A stretch of 30,249 bases of DNA from Planctomycetota bacterium (GCA_016793305.1 JAEUHU010000367.1:1-30249); one strand, 5' to 3'. Positions 15,395-24,838 are shown, numbered from the stretch's first letter. Numbers and translations: made by a program. Notes: generated from the letters alone by a model not told the origin.

Positions 15395-18127
15395 TCAGAC
15401 CCCGAAGACGATCACGACTTTGTCGATCGTCACGTTGTTGCTGACAGTGCGGTCCTGGAAGAGCACCCAACGGAAGCCGTTCAGGGCATCGGAGGCGATG
15501 CCGACCAGGTTGCCGGAGGAGCGCACGGAGGTGCGCCACGGCCGGGTCTCGAGCACGTCGCCCGAGCCGAGGTCGATGCGCGCCGACTGGAACAGGGCCT
15601 GGACCGCAGCACCAGCCTGGGCGGGCACACCGAACGCGGGATCGTCGCTGAACACGACCGGCGCGTTGTCGACGGTCGCGTGGATCTCGTAGCGCAGGTA
15701 GACCGGCCCGATCCCGAGGCCCGTGGAGTAGAAGCGCGACATCACGCTGACCAGCGGGTCGGTCTCGGCCAGCGCGGCGACGTTGTCGTCGACCGCCGCC
15801 GGCTGCATCGTCGCGAGCGCACTCAGCGGCGGAGCCGATGGGGCCTCGAGGCGCACGAAGCCATCACCGCCCTTGCCACCTTGGTTCAGGACCGCCAGCT
15901 TGGTGGCGATGACGGCCAGGGAGTTGGTTCGATCCGAGGTGCCGCCGCTGCCGCCGCGCACGTCGACCTGGCCAAGCAGCTGGTAGGCACCGCCACTCTG
16001 CAGCACCACGGAGCCACCCGCGCCGCCACCACCTGGAGCCGGAATCGGCAGGCCTGTGGTCGGGACGGTCGGGAGCGCGTCATTGGCTGCAGAACCGCCA
16101 TGGGCCAGGATCTTGCCAGTGGAGCCCAGGCGCAGCAGGCTGCCTGCCCGCAGCGAGATCGCCCCGCCACCACCGCCGCCAGCGCATCCAGCCGCCCAAC
16201 CGACGTTCGGGGTGGCCAGGACCGTGAGGTTCGACACGAAGGTCGGTTGCGTCGCCGCCCCGCCACCACCGCCACCGCCAACCAAGAAGTGGGCGGAGCT
16301 GCGGGTGAAACCGGTGCCAGCCGGGAAGGGGAACACCTGGATCCCGTTTCCACCGGGCGCGTCAGGCCCGCCGGCGAACGTCGGCGTCTGTGGGTTGCCG
16401 TAGTTGTTCGTCACCACCCGACCGGGCTCTCCGAGGCCCGGATTGGTCCAACCGGGCGGCAGGGGGTTCGGTGGATTGCGCAGCACGGAAGAACCACCAC
16501 CACCGCCTGCGGACGCCGAACAACCCAGCCCGCTCGCAGCGGGCACGGTGATCCCGTTCGGGAAGTAGACCGCCGTGTGCAGCCCGCTGGGCGGCGTCAT
16601 CTGCGACCCCTTGCCACCGGAGTTCTCGACCGAAGTGGCGTACGCGTGTCCACCGAGCACCCGGGCGTTGCCACCATCGCGCCCGTTGTAGGACTGGCCC
16701 GCCGGCGGCACCCCGGTCAGGCCGCCGGTGGTGTTGCGGTTGGCCCCGGTGCCGCCGTTGCCACCGAACACCCCGCCGAGGCCACCGACCTGCGGCACCG
16801 CGTTGTTGAAGGTCTGGTAGCCCGTCACCGAGGCGCCGGCGACCGAGATGTCGCCCAGGATCTCCAGCGTGCCCGCGACCGTGATCTGCGGCGGGGTGTC
16901 GCCGAAGAACTCGAGCCGCACGTCGGCGGGCACCTGCATCCTCGAGAACTGGAACTTGCCGTCGGTGACCGCGATCGGATTGCCGGTCAGCGTGAACACG
17001 CCAGGGATGGTCGTCAGGTTGCAGTTGACGCGGAACAGCCGCTTGCCGCCGACGAACGTGTTGGTGTCGATGCAGTAGCTGAGGCTGAACTCACCGTGCC
17101 GCGCATCGCCACCGATCTGCGCGAACGTCAGCTGGCCACCGCCCCACGAGCCGCTCGACGCGTTGGCGTCGAAGAACTGGGTGGTGGTGAACTCCTCGGT
17201 CACGTCGTCCTCGACGAGCGGCACAACCTCGGTCAGGAACTGGAACGTCTGCGGCGTCGCGCGCCGCCCCGCGAGGTCGGCGACGTTGCTGGTCACCGAC
17301 ACTTCGATGCACGCGTTGTTGGGCAGGTCCTGGGCCGGGTTGAACGTCAGCACCGAGATCGATCGCGCCGGATCGAAGTCGATGCGCTGCGTGCCGACCA
17401 GGATCTGCGGCTGCGACTGGGGATCGCATTCGGACCCGCCGAGGCCGTTGTCGCGCGTCTGCCGCACGTTGAACAGCACCGGGCTCTGCGAGCCGCCGAC
17501 GAACGGGGTCGCGTCGATCAACTCGTTGAACTCGAGCACGATGTCGGTCGTGCGCGGCGCGCTGGTCACCTGCGACGCCGACGGCAGCACCATCGTGGCG
17601 GCCGGTGGCACCCCGTTCGCATCGACGATCCCCAGCGAAGCCTTCAGCGTGCAGGTCAGCGTCTTGCCGAACACCTTGCCCGAAGTGCTGCGCACGGTCG
17701 CGAGCTGGCCGTCGCCGCCCGGGATCGTCATCGTGTAGGTCTCGCCAGGCTGGAATCCGAAGAACGTCTGCCCGCTGGTCACCGCCAGGGTCGGCAGGAA
17801 CTCGACCTGGTTGCCGTTGACGAAGAACTGGCCGACCGGCTGCTCACCCGACGCGGTGCGCAGGCGGATCGTCGTGGAGTTCACCGACAGCGGGTCGATC
17901 GCATCGCTGAACTGGAGGATGATCGTCTCGTTCTGCGCGATGTCCGTGCGCGCACAACCCGAGGCGCTGCAGCCCAGGCTGCAGTTCTGCAGGCAGATGA
18001 TCCTCGTGTTGGCATCGGCACAGTTGAACGACGCCAGGCCGGTGTTGCTGGCCACGCCTCCGGTGCAGCCCACAAGACCAGTCAAGGCAACGGCTAGCGC
18101 GATTGGGTGCGAACGGCGGACGACCAT
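15395..18127 (-). CDS. giant lipoprotein with SbsA Ig-like domains and glycine-rich modules (paralogue 1)
   Basis: 910 residues. A clear lipoprotein signal peptide (MVVRRSHPIALAVAL, lipobox LVGC, Cys21) follows an ATG preceded by a purine-rich GAGG about 7 nt upstream. The same order as in paralogue 2 is seen: Cys cluster CLQNCSLGCSASGCA; SbsA Ig-like domain 1 (FSDAIDPLSVNSTTI); domain 2 (EFNELIDATPF) ending FQFLTEV; a beta-rich region with LEILGDISVAG; then glycine-rich blocks (VGGGGGGGAATQ, AGGGGGGAISLRAG, GGGGAGGSVVLQS) and a C-terminal beta domain ending KVVIVFGV. Family knowledge: the GGGG(S/A)GG-x-(I/V)-x-L pattern with short beta strands is common in secreted proteins of planctomycetes and myxobacteria. 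First gene of the - strand run, after a 459-bp gap that should hold its promoter. Confidence 0.87.
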   Translation of the reverse strand: MVVRRSHPIALAVALTGLVGCTGGVASNTGLASFNCADANTRIICLQNCSLGCSASGCARTDIAQNETIILQFSDAIDPLSVNSTTIRLRTASGEQPVGQFFVNGNQVEFLPTLAVTSGQTFFGFQPGETYTMTIPGGDGQLATVRSTSGKVFGKTLTCTLKASLGIVDANGVPPAATMVLPSASQVTSAPRTTDIVLEFNELIDATPFVGGSQSPVLFNVRQTRDNGLGGSECDPQSQPQILVGTQRIDFDPARSISVLTFNPAQDLPNNACIEVSVTSNVADLAGRRATPQTFQFLTEVVPLVEDDVTEEFTTTQFFDANASSGSWGGGQLTFAQIGGDARHGEFSLSYCIDTNTFVGGKRLFRVNCNLTTIPGVFTLTGNPIAVTDGKFQFSRMQVPADVRLEFFGDTPPQITVAGTLEILGDISVAGASVTGYQTFNNAVPQVGGLGGVFGGNGGTGANRNTTGGLTGVPPAGQSYNGRDGGNARVLGGHAYATSVENSGGKGSQMTPPSGLHTAVYFPNGITVPAASGLGCSASAGGGGGSSVLRNPPNPLPPGWTNPGLGEPGRVVTNNYGNPQTPTFAGGPDAPGGNGIQVFPFPAGTGFTRSSAHFLVGGGGGGGAATQPTFVSNLTVLATPNVGWAAGCAGGGGGGAISLRAGSLLRLGSTGKILAHGGSAANDALPTVPTTGLPIPAPGGGGAGGSVVLQSGGAYQLLGQVDVRGGSGGTSDRTNSLAVIATKLAVLNQGGKGGDGFVRLEAPSAPPLSALATMQPAAVDDNVAALAETDPLVSVMSRFYSTGLGIGPVYLRYEIHATVDNAPVVFSDDPAFGVPAQAGAAVQALFQSARIDLGSGDVLETRPWRTSVRSSGNLVGIASDALNGFRWVLFQDRTVSNNVTIDKVVIVFGV

Positions 18128-18227
18128 TTCTGCCTCGTATCGAGAGGGGGGAAGGGCAAACCTGATGCTGTGCGCACAGGGGCGGTGGGCACAGGGAGAG
18201 GGGACGGATCCGAGGGTGAGCTAGGAA

Positions 18228-18233
18228 ACCATA
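18228..18233 (-). promoter_or_regulatory. weak candidate -10 element for the lipoprotein operon
   Basis: TATGGT on the - strand lies in the only AT-richer patch of the gap, about 100 nt before the lipoprotein ATG. A TTGCAG lies only 12 nt upstream, too close for a standard -35. The call rests on composition alone. Confidence 0.2.
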
Positions 18234-18468
18234 CCGCAGGACGGGCTGCAAGGACGCCGCAGCAGCAGAATGCCGCCTCGATCGTCGCGCCCAGCACATC
18301 GCAACGGACCTTCCCGCGGGGAACAACTTCCATGCCTCATGGGCCGAGGCCCGGGCCAGCCCAGCCAGGCAAGGGACGCCGCAGCTCGTCGGGCCGGTGC
18401 CACGGCCCGGACGGGGCGCTGCGCGGCCGCGAACCGAGCCGGTCGCGTGCACAATGGCACGGCCGCTC

Positions 18469-18482
18469 GTTCGACTTCGAAC
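18469..18482. promoter_or_regulatory. 6-bp inverted repeat, possible operator
   Basis: A perfect inverted repeat GTTCGA-CT-TCGAAC lies about 105 bp before the start at 18587 and is nearly centred in neither gene. A 14-bp palindrome in a gap could bind a dimeric regulator; no other copy was noticed in the window. Confidence 0.25.
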
Positions 18483-18570
18483 ACGCCCACCGGCCAACAG
18501 CTCGCCTGTGACGACGGCCGTGCCAGCGGCTAGACGCAGCCCGACGGCTTGCACGCCCTGCCGCCGTCCC

Positions 18571-18576
18571 TAGCCT
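18571..18576 (+). promoter_or_regulatory. candidate -10 element for a leaderless transcript
   Basis: TAGCCT followed by 10 nt and the ATG at 18587, with no Shine-Dalgarno sequence between. Same geometry as at 6032 (-) and 25914 (+). Confidence 0.4.
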
Positions 18577-18586
18577 GCCCGCCCCA

Positions 18587-19597
18587 ATGCCCACCGCGAC
18601 CGCCACCGGCTCCCGCATTCCCTCCTTGGCATGGCTCGCCGCCTGCCTCGCCTTCGGCGGCCTCGGCGCGGCTGCCTGGAGCCTCGGCGGCCAGGTCGCC
18701 GAACTGCGGCATCAGGCCGCGGCCAACCAACGCACCCTCGAGCAGATCCTCGGCGAGGTCACCCGGCTGCGCATCGAGCAACGCGCCGAAGGCAAGGGGC
18801 CAGCGGCTCTGCTGGAGAAGCTGCGCACCTACGCGCCGCTGGCGGCGTCGTCGCGCACCACCGAGCCCGACTACCGGAACGCGCTGGCCGAGATGGACGC
18901 GGTCGTGCGCGCCTTCGGCTCGCTCGGTCGCGACGCCTGGGCCCCGATCCAGGACCGCATGGCCCAGCTGAAGCCCGAGCGGGACTTCGACGAACTGAAG
19001 CAGCTGCTGCGGGCGAGCCTCGCAGTCGACAGGGACCAGGGACTGCAGCTGCTGGAGCAGGTGCTGCTCGGCCTCCGATTGCCCTCGCCGAAGCTGCGTT
19101 GGTACGCGGCCGGCGAACTGATCGACAAGGACCGCCCGCGGGCCCAGCGACTGCTGCGGCGCGTGCTGACCACCGAGAACCACCGCGGCGTGGACCCCGA
19201 CCGGGCGAGGGCCTACGGCGCCGAGATCCCCGACCTGGCAGCCTTGGCGACCACCGGGTTCCACAACTTCGTGCAGTGGTACGTGAAGTCCGACGATCCC
19301 GAGGCCGAGGAGGTGCTGCTGCAGGTGATGAGCAACACCAGCCAGGACCTGATCACGGTCCAGGAGTGCATCAAGGCGCTGGCCGAGAAGCGCAGCGCCC
19401 GCGCTGCCCCACTGATCGAGAAGCTCTACCGGAATCCGCCGCTGCAGCAGGAGAACGAGATCTTCGACTTGTGCTGCCTGCGCGCGTTGGTCGACATCCG
19501 CGGGGCAGAAGCACGGCCGTTCCTCGAAGAGGCCCTGCTGAAGGCGCGCATGGAAGGCGTCAAGAAGTTCCTGGCCGAGCAGCTGGCGAAGAAGTGA
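18587..19597 (+). CDS. membrane-anchored helical (HEAT-like) protein of unknown function
   Basis: 336 residues, no named family recognised. Seen: one N-terminal membrane helix (about 13-35, SLAWLAACLAFGGLGAAAW) with little before it, an amphipathic coiled-coil segment (about 35-70, QVAELRHQAAANQRTLEQIL), then an all-helical body of paired helices of about 30-35 residues (for example KLRWYAAGELI, TVQECIKALAEKRSARAAPLI, LCCLRALVDIRGAEARPFLEEAL), the spacing and the conserved Ala/Leu/Asp of HEAT repeats. It is probably a periplasmic or surface-facing scaffold held by the membrane helix. It stands alone on this strand, divergent from the lipoproteins and convergent with the operon on its right. 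Function unknown. Confidence 0.8.
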   Translation: MPTATATGSRIPSLAWLAACLAFGGLGAAAWSLGGQVAELRHQAAANQRTLEQILGEVTRLRIEQRAEGKGPAALLEKLRTYAPLAASSRTTEPDYRNALAEMDAVVRAFGSLGRDAWAPIQDRMAQLKPERDFDELKQLLRASLAVDRDQGLQLLEQVLLGLRLPSPKLRWYAAGELIDKDRPRAQRLLRRVLTTENHRGVDPDRARAYGAEIPDLAALATTGFHNFVQWYVKSDDPEAEEVLLQVMSNTSQDLITVQECIKALAEKRSARAAPLIEKLYRNPPLQQENEIFDLCCLRALVDIRGAEARPFLEEALLKARMEGVKKFLAEQLAKK

Positions 19598-19669
19598 CGG
19601 CACTCGCGCGCCCGCTCCGCGGCCCACAGGTCAGAGAGCGGCGCCAACCGCCTCACAGCGGGTTGCACT

Positions 19670-20140
19670 TCACTGCGGGTTGAAGTCGATCGCGCCACCC
19701 GGCAGGAAGTACAGGATCAGCATCTCGCCACCACGCACGGTCGGCACGTGCACCGAGTTCTTGCCGTAGACGACCCAGCCGGCCGGCTTGCCGTCGAAGC
19801 GCGGCTCGCCCTTGGTGACGAAGCACAGATCGATCTCGCCGTTCGGGTGCCGGTGCTTGGGCCCCGGCACGTCCATCAGCACGGCGTCGACGCTGAAGCC
19901 GCCCAGCTCCTTCGCGACCCGGCCGAAGCGGATGCCGCCCTGCGCCTTCGGCAGCAGCCAGTCGGAGCCGATCGCCGCCACCGCGGCGTCCCGCACCTTC
20001 TGCACCGCCGCGCTCCGGTAGGCGGCGGCCCGTTCGGCCTGCGCCGCGGCATCGGGCGCGTCGACGTCCACGCTGGCGAGTGCCTGCGCCAACGGGCGCA
20101 GCAGCTCGACGAACTGGTCCTTGCTCATCGTCGTCGTCAT
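19670..20140 (-). CDS. DUF4863-like cupin-type small protein (4-hydroxylaminobenzoate lyase family)
   Basis: 156 residues. Helical N-terminus (1-55), then a short beta-barrel-like half with GPKHRHPNGEIDLCF (about 93-107), VYGKNSVHVPTVRGGEM and LYFLPGGAIDF at the end. The HRHPxGEI motif and the closing VRGGxxLxxFLPxGxI pattern are those I recall for DUF4863, the family of the 4-hydroxylaminobenzoate lyase PnbB; the two His and the Glu could bind a metal as in cupins. The actual substrate here is unknown and nitroaromatic breakdown is not otherwise indicated. An AAGGA about 10 nt before the ATG is a good ribosome site. It follows mog by 13 bp as the last gene of its operon. Confidence 0.72.
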   Translation of the reverse strand: MTTTMSKDQFVELLRPLAQALASVDVDAPDAAAQAERAAAYRSAAVQKVRDAAVAAIGSDWLLPKAQGGIRFGRVAKELGGFSVDAVLMDVPGPKHRHPNGEIDLCFVTKGEPRFDGKPAGWVVYGKNSVHVPTVRGGEMLILYFLPGGAIDFNPQ

Positions 20141-20153
20141 CGCAGTCGTTCCT

Positions 20154-20717
20154 TCACTTCGCCTTCGGGCGGAACACCTGCACGACGGCTTCGTTGCCGT
20201 CGAGGTGCGGGCCGCCGATCAGGTCGATGCAGTACGGGATCGCCGGGAACACCGCGTCGAGGCAGACGCGGATCGAAGCGGGCTTGCCGGGCAACGTCAC
20301 CACCAGCGTGCGGTCGAGGATCGCCGCGGTCTGGCGCGACAGGATCGCGGTCGGCACGCCGGCGCGCAGCGATGCCGCACGCATCTGCTCGCCGAAGCCG
20401 GGCAGCTCCTTCGTGCAGACCGCGCGGATCACCTCCGGCGTCACGTCGCGCGGGGCCGGTCCGGTGCCGCCGGTCGTGCAGACGAGGCAGCAGCCGGCGG
20501 CCGCGAGTTCGCGCAGCGCCTGCTCGATCGCCGGGGGCTCGTCCGGGACCAGCCGCAGCTCGAACGCACAGGCCGTCGCCAGGTAGTCGCGCAACGCCGC
20601 CTCGATCGCCGGTCCCGACTCGTCGGCGTAGACGCCGCGGCTGGCGCGGTCGCTGATCGTCACGATGCCGATGCGCGGCAACGGCGCGGCGAGAGGGGCT
20701 GGTCCAGCAGCGGCCAT
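20154..20717 (-). CDS. mog: MogA-type molybdopterin adenylyltransferase
   Basis: 187 residues. Seen: IGIVTISDRASRGVYAD near the start (16-32), the MPT-binding TTGGTGPAPRDVTPE (about 85-99), LPGFGEQMRAASLRAG, and VVTLPGKPASIRVCLDAV. This is the MogA/MoaB fold with the GIVTISDRAS signature of MogA, which adenylates molybdopterin before molybdenum insertion. The extra ~14 Ala/Pro residues at the N-terminus precede the conserved core; a later start is possible but none has a better context. It begins 2 bp after the stop of the Arg-rich protein and ends 13 bp before the DUF4863-like gene. No other molybdenum-cofactor genes are in the window. Confidence 0.92.
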   Translation of the reverse strand: MAAAGPAPLAAPLPRIGIVTISDRASRGVYADESGPAIEAALRDYLATACAFELRLVPDEPPAIEQALRELAAAGCCLVCTTGGTGPAPRDVTPEVIRAVCTKELPGFGEQMRAASLRAGVPTAILSRQTAAILDRTLVVTLPGKPASIRVCLDAVFPAIPYCIDLIGGPHLDGNEAVVQVFRPKAK

Positions 20718-20719
20718 GG

Positions 20720-22420
20720 TCAGCCCAACGCCGGTCCGTCGTCCTGCGTCGGCGTGTCGCCGCTCGCGATCAGGCGCTTCACGTGGATGCGGAACTCGCC
20801 GCGTTCCTCGGGCTCGGCGAGGCGCCAGCGCCCCATGTGCCGGCGGCGCTCGATCGCCTGCCCCTGCATCGTCACCGAGGTCACGTGCTTGCCCTGCGGC
20901 GAGAACACGTGCACGCGGCCCTTGCCGCCGAGCACGACCACCGTGCCCTGGTCGACGTCCCAGAGGATCGCCTCGTCGTTCGCCTCGCCGGCGTCCGGGT
21001 AGGCGCGCGAGGTCGGCCGCTGGCCGGCTTCGCTGCGCTCGAGGCCGTGCTGGGTGCGGCGACCGGTGTTGCGCGTGCGGCTCTGCAGGCGCTGGGCCAG
21101 CTGCTGCAGCATCGGCAGCACGAACGCCTCTTCGTCGACCTCGCCGTGCTGCAGCTGGCCCTGCAGGCGCAGCGCCTCGACGTCGAGGTGGCGCTGGAAG
21201 CGGCTCAGCAGCTGCAACAACGCGGGATCGGCGAGATCCATCGGATCGACCGCGCCGACGGTGTGCAGGCGCAGCCGCACGCGCCCCTCGAGCGTGGTGC
21301 CACGCAGCAGCTGGAAGCTGAACGCGCAGCGGCCGGCCGCACCGAGCACGCGGAACAACCCCGCGTCGACCTGGCCGAGGATCTTGTAGACCGGCGACGT
21401 GCCGCCGAATTCGGCGAGCTGCTGGGTGCGCAGCACACGCCCCATCGTCACGCGGGTCAGCACGATCTCCTCGCCGGCGAGCAGCTGTTCGATGTGCGGA
21501 TCCTTGCGCTCGATCGCCATCGTCACGAAGTCGCTGAAGATCGGCTTGCCGGTCGACGAGTAGCCGTCGAACACGTGCCGCGGCTCGGTCGGCCGGCAGC
21601 CTTCGGCGTGCGAGCTGCCCGCGAAGTAGCTGAACACCGCACCCGGGCGCAGCGCCTTCTCGTGCTCGCGCACCGCGCGCACGCGTGCGCTGATCTGCTC
21701 GACGGCGGTGCCGGCGGCGTGGCGCAGGTCGTTGCCGCCGTCGAGCGGCACGCGCAGGTTCAGTTCGAGGTAGCGCGGCATCGCCAGCGGGTCGACGCCT
21801 TCGATCGACAGCAGCGACTGCGCCATCTCGGCCAGCGCCTGCACGGCGACCAGCGCATGGTGGGCACTGTCGCGGCGATCGGGGCGGCCACGGCCCGGTC
21901 CGGCCGGGCGCGGCCCACGCTCGTGACGATCGCGGCCACGCTCCGGCCCCCGGTCGCGTTCGCGCGGCTTCTGCGCCGGCCCCGCACCACCTGGGCGTCG
22001 CTGGCCAGGGTGCCCGGGCGACGCTGCGGGCGGCGCACCACCGGCAGCCACATCGCCTGCACCCGCCTCGGCCTCCTCGCCGTCGGCACCATCGGGTCCG
22101 CCGGAGCCTTCGGCCTCGGCACCACCTGGGGCTGCGGCACCTTCGCCACCACCCGCGCCGCGGCGGCGACGACGGCGACGACGGCGGCGCCGTTCCCCGT
22201 CCTGGGATCCGTCGCCAGGTGTGGTCACCGCACCTCCGGACGAAGCCTCGGACGAGGCGCTCGCCCCGTCGCCGATCGGCGTCGAAGCAGCCGCAGGCGT
22301 CGTGTCGCCGACCGCAGGAACGGCGGGGACGGGCTCAGGGATGGGCGGCTGCTCGGGCTCGTTCACGGGGCGGAGAACGATGCGCACCCCGACCCATGCG
22401 GACAAGGCCGCACCGCGCAT
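20720..22420 (-). CDS. Arg-rich protein with long disordered N-terminus, unknown function
   Basis: Up to 566 residues, no known family recognised. The first ~190 residues are disordered: a Pro/Ala/Ser/Gly segment, a run of eleven Arg flanked by GE and GAGGG, acidic and Gly-rich stretches, then RDRGPERGRDRHERG. The remaining ~375 residues are well-structured, with hydrophobic helices and strands (SAHHALVAVQALAEMAQSLL; GAVFSYFAG; KPIFSDFVTMAIERKDPHI; ILWDVDQGTVVVLGGKGRVHVFS). The Arg run and RG dipeptides are those of RNA- or polyphosphate-binding disordered regions, so nucleic-acid binding is possible (inference). The start is uncertain: ATG 22420 has an AAGGG close upstream, while GTG 22366 gives a more natural MNEPEQPP beginning. 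First gene of the operon with mog, divergent from cbs. Confidence 0.78.
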   Translation of the reverse strand: MRGAALSAWVGVRIVLRPVNEPEQPPIPEPVPAVPAVGDTTPAAASTPIGDGASASSEASSGGAVTTPGDGSQDGERRRRRRRRRRRGAGGGEGAAAPGGAEAEGSGGPDGADGEEAEAGAGDVAAGGAPPAASPGHPGQRRPGGAGPAQKPRERDRGPERGRDRHERGPRPAGPGRGRPDRRDSAHHALVAVQALAEMAQSLLSIEGVDPLAMPRYLELNLRVPLDGGNDLRHAAGTAVEQISARVRAVREHEKALRPGAVFSYFAGSSHAEGCRPTEPRHVFDGYSSTGKPIFSDFVTMAIERKDPHIEQLLAGEEIVLTRVTMGRVLRTQQLAEFGGTSPVYKILGQVDAGLFRVLGAAGRCAFSFQLLRGTTLEGRVRLRLHTVGAVDPMDLADPALLQLLSRFQRHLDVEALRLQGQLQHGEVDEEAFVLPMLQQLAQRLQSRTRNTGRRTQHGLERSEAGQRPTSRAYPDAGEANDEAILWDVDQGTVVVLGGKGRVHVFSPQGKHVTSVTMQGQAIERRRHMGRWRLAEPEERGEFRIHVKRLIASGDTPTQDDGPALG

Positions 22421-22443
22421 TTCCCTTCACCCGGCCGCCCTGC

Positions 22444-22449
22444 TTAGAT
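22444..22449 (+). promoter_or_regulatory. weak candidate -10 element before cbs
   Basis: TTAGAT ends 11 nt before the cbs ATG, with no Shine-Dalgarno between. It is a poorer match to the TA-N3-T pattern than the sites at 6032, 18571 and 25914. The gap to the divergent Arg-rich gene is only 40-94 bp, so the two promoters must overlap. Confidence 0.3.
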
Positions 22450-22460
22450 GGCGCGAGCCC

Positions 22461-23818
<1,358 letters not shown>

Positions 23819-23822
<4 letters not shown>

Positions 23823-24838
23823 GCATGAACTTCGGGCGCGAGCAGTCGCTGCTGCGACAGCGGCTGCAAGCGAAGGGATCCGCGGCCCACGCCGCTTCGC
23901 AGAAGGAGAGCCACGGCACGACGCAGACCTTCCTCGGCACCGCCGAGGACGAGGTCGCGGCCGCGGCGCGCGATCTCGCCGCCGCGTTCCCGGCGATGGG
24001 CCGAGCGCAGATGACCGCGTTCGTGCGCACGCTGTGGAAGAGCCGCATCCACGAGCTGCGTGCGTCCGGCGTGCACCTGCTGGCACTGCGCCACCAGCTG
24101 CTCGAGCCCGCCGATCTGCCGTTCCTCGAGGAACTGCTCGGCGACGATGCGGTCGACGCGGTCTTGCACCTGCTCGCCGACCAGGTGCTCGGCAGCCTGG
24201 TGCAGCGCCACAAGAAGCTCTGGAAGGACCTGCAGCGCCTCGCCGGCACCGACCACGAACGGCTGCGCCGCGCCGCCGCCCGCGCCTGCCGTGCACCACT
24301 GCAGGAGGATGCGGAGGCGTTCCCCCGCTTCGACGCGCTGGCCAAGAGCCTGCTGACGGTCGCCGACGCCGCGGTGCAGCAGGCGATCGACGCCGCCCTG
24401 TGCAGCGCAGCACCGCTCCACCACGAAGCCGCCAGCGCGTTCGTGCGCGAACACGGCCGCACCGTACAGCTGCCGCCGCCAGCACCGATCGCACCGGCTC
24501 CGATGCCAACCGAGGCTGCGGCCGGCAAGCCGAAGGGCCAGCCCCCCACGGACCAGCGCGCGGTGGCCGCGCCGACGAAGAAGGCCGCGAAGCCGAAGTT
24601 GCTGGCCGAGTCCGAGAGCAGGCCCGCGAGCCAACCCGCCAAGCCGAAGGCAACCAAGCCCAGGAAGCCCGCGGCGAAAGGCAAGCCCAGCCGCGGCAAG
24701 CCCAAGCCGACCGAGTCGCCTGGTGGCAAGACCTCGAACAGCAAGAAGACGGTTGGCAAGACCTCGGTTGGCAAGACGGCTACGGGCAAGCCCGCCACCA
24801 AGAAGGCGGCCGGCAAGCTCGCGGCGCGCACGCGCTGA
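23819..24838 (+). CDS. AlkD-like DNA-alkylation-repair HEAT protein with histone H1-like basic tail
   Basis: 339 residues. The N-terminal ~220 residues are all-helical; AFPAMGRAQMTAFVRTLWKSRIHELRASG is the best part, with LWKSRIHELR the hallmark of the AlkC/AlkD HEAT-like DNA glycosylase family, which flips or excises N3/N7-alkylated purines. Missing or not visible: the rest of the AlkD signature, so glycosylase activity is not shown. From about residue 240 on the chain becomes a Lys/Ala/Pro-rich tail with GKTSVGKT, KPATKKAAGK and KPKPTESPGGK repeats, as in histone H1 and H1-like bacterial proteins; it would bind DNA without sequence preference. It starts inside the cbs stop (ATGA) and is presumably co-transcribed. 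Base composition matches its neighbours. Confidence 0.8.
24751..24780 (+). repeat. tandem repeats coding for the VGKT motifs
   Basis: Two adjacent near-identical 15-bp units, ggttggcaagacctc and ggttggcaagacggc, code for VGKTS and VGKTA in the basic tail. A related unit lies at 24721-24735. They show that the tail grew by short duplications. Confidence 0.7.

Larger units (their letters stand above)
18128..18586. other. 459-bp divergent intergenic region
   Basis: The only stretch over 300 bases without a gene. It separates the divergent starts of the lipoprotein pair (-) and the TM/HEAT-like protein (+). It should hold both promoters. Seen: a purine-rich run at 18139-18158, a locally AT-richer island around 18221-18236, and a 6-bp inverted repeat GTTCGA-CT-TCGAAC at 18469-18482. 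Short open frames here lack a start signal, codon bias and any recognisable product. No tRNA cloverleaf was found. Confidence 0.6.

Noticed and set aside
11447..18097. Very long open frame of about 2200 codons on the + strand opposite the lipoproteins, amidohydrolase and DHH genes
   Set aside because: An effect of GC-rich codon bias on the antisense strand; the product is Arg/Gly/His/Gln-rich without family motifs, while the - strand genes have clear domains.
18469..18482. GTTCGA-like motif as a tRNA T-arm
   Set aside because: No acceptor, D-arm or anticodon stem can be drawn around it; it is a simple palindrome.
18107..18511. Small + strand open frame in the divergent gap
   Set aside because: Starts inside the lipoprotein gene, has no ribosome site or codon bias and no recognisable product.
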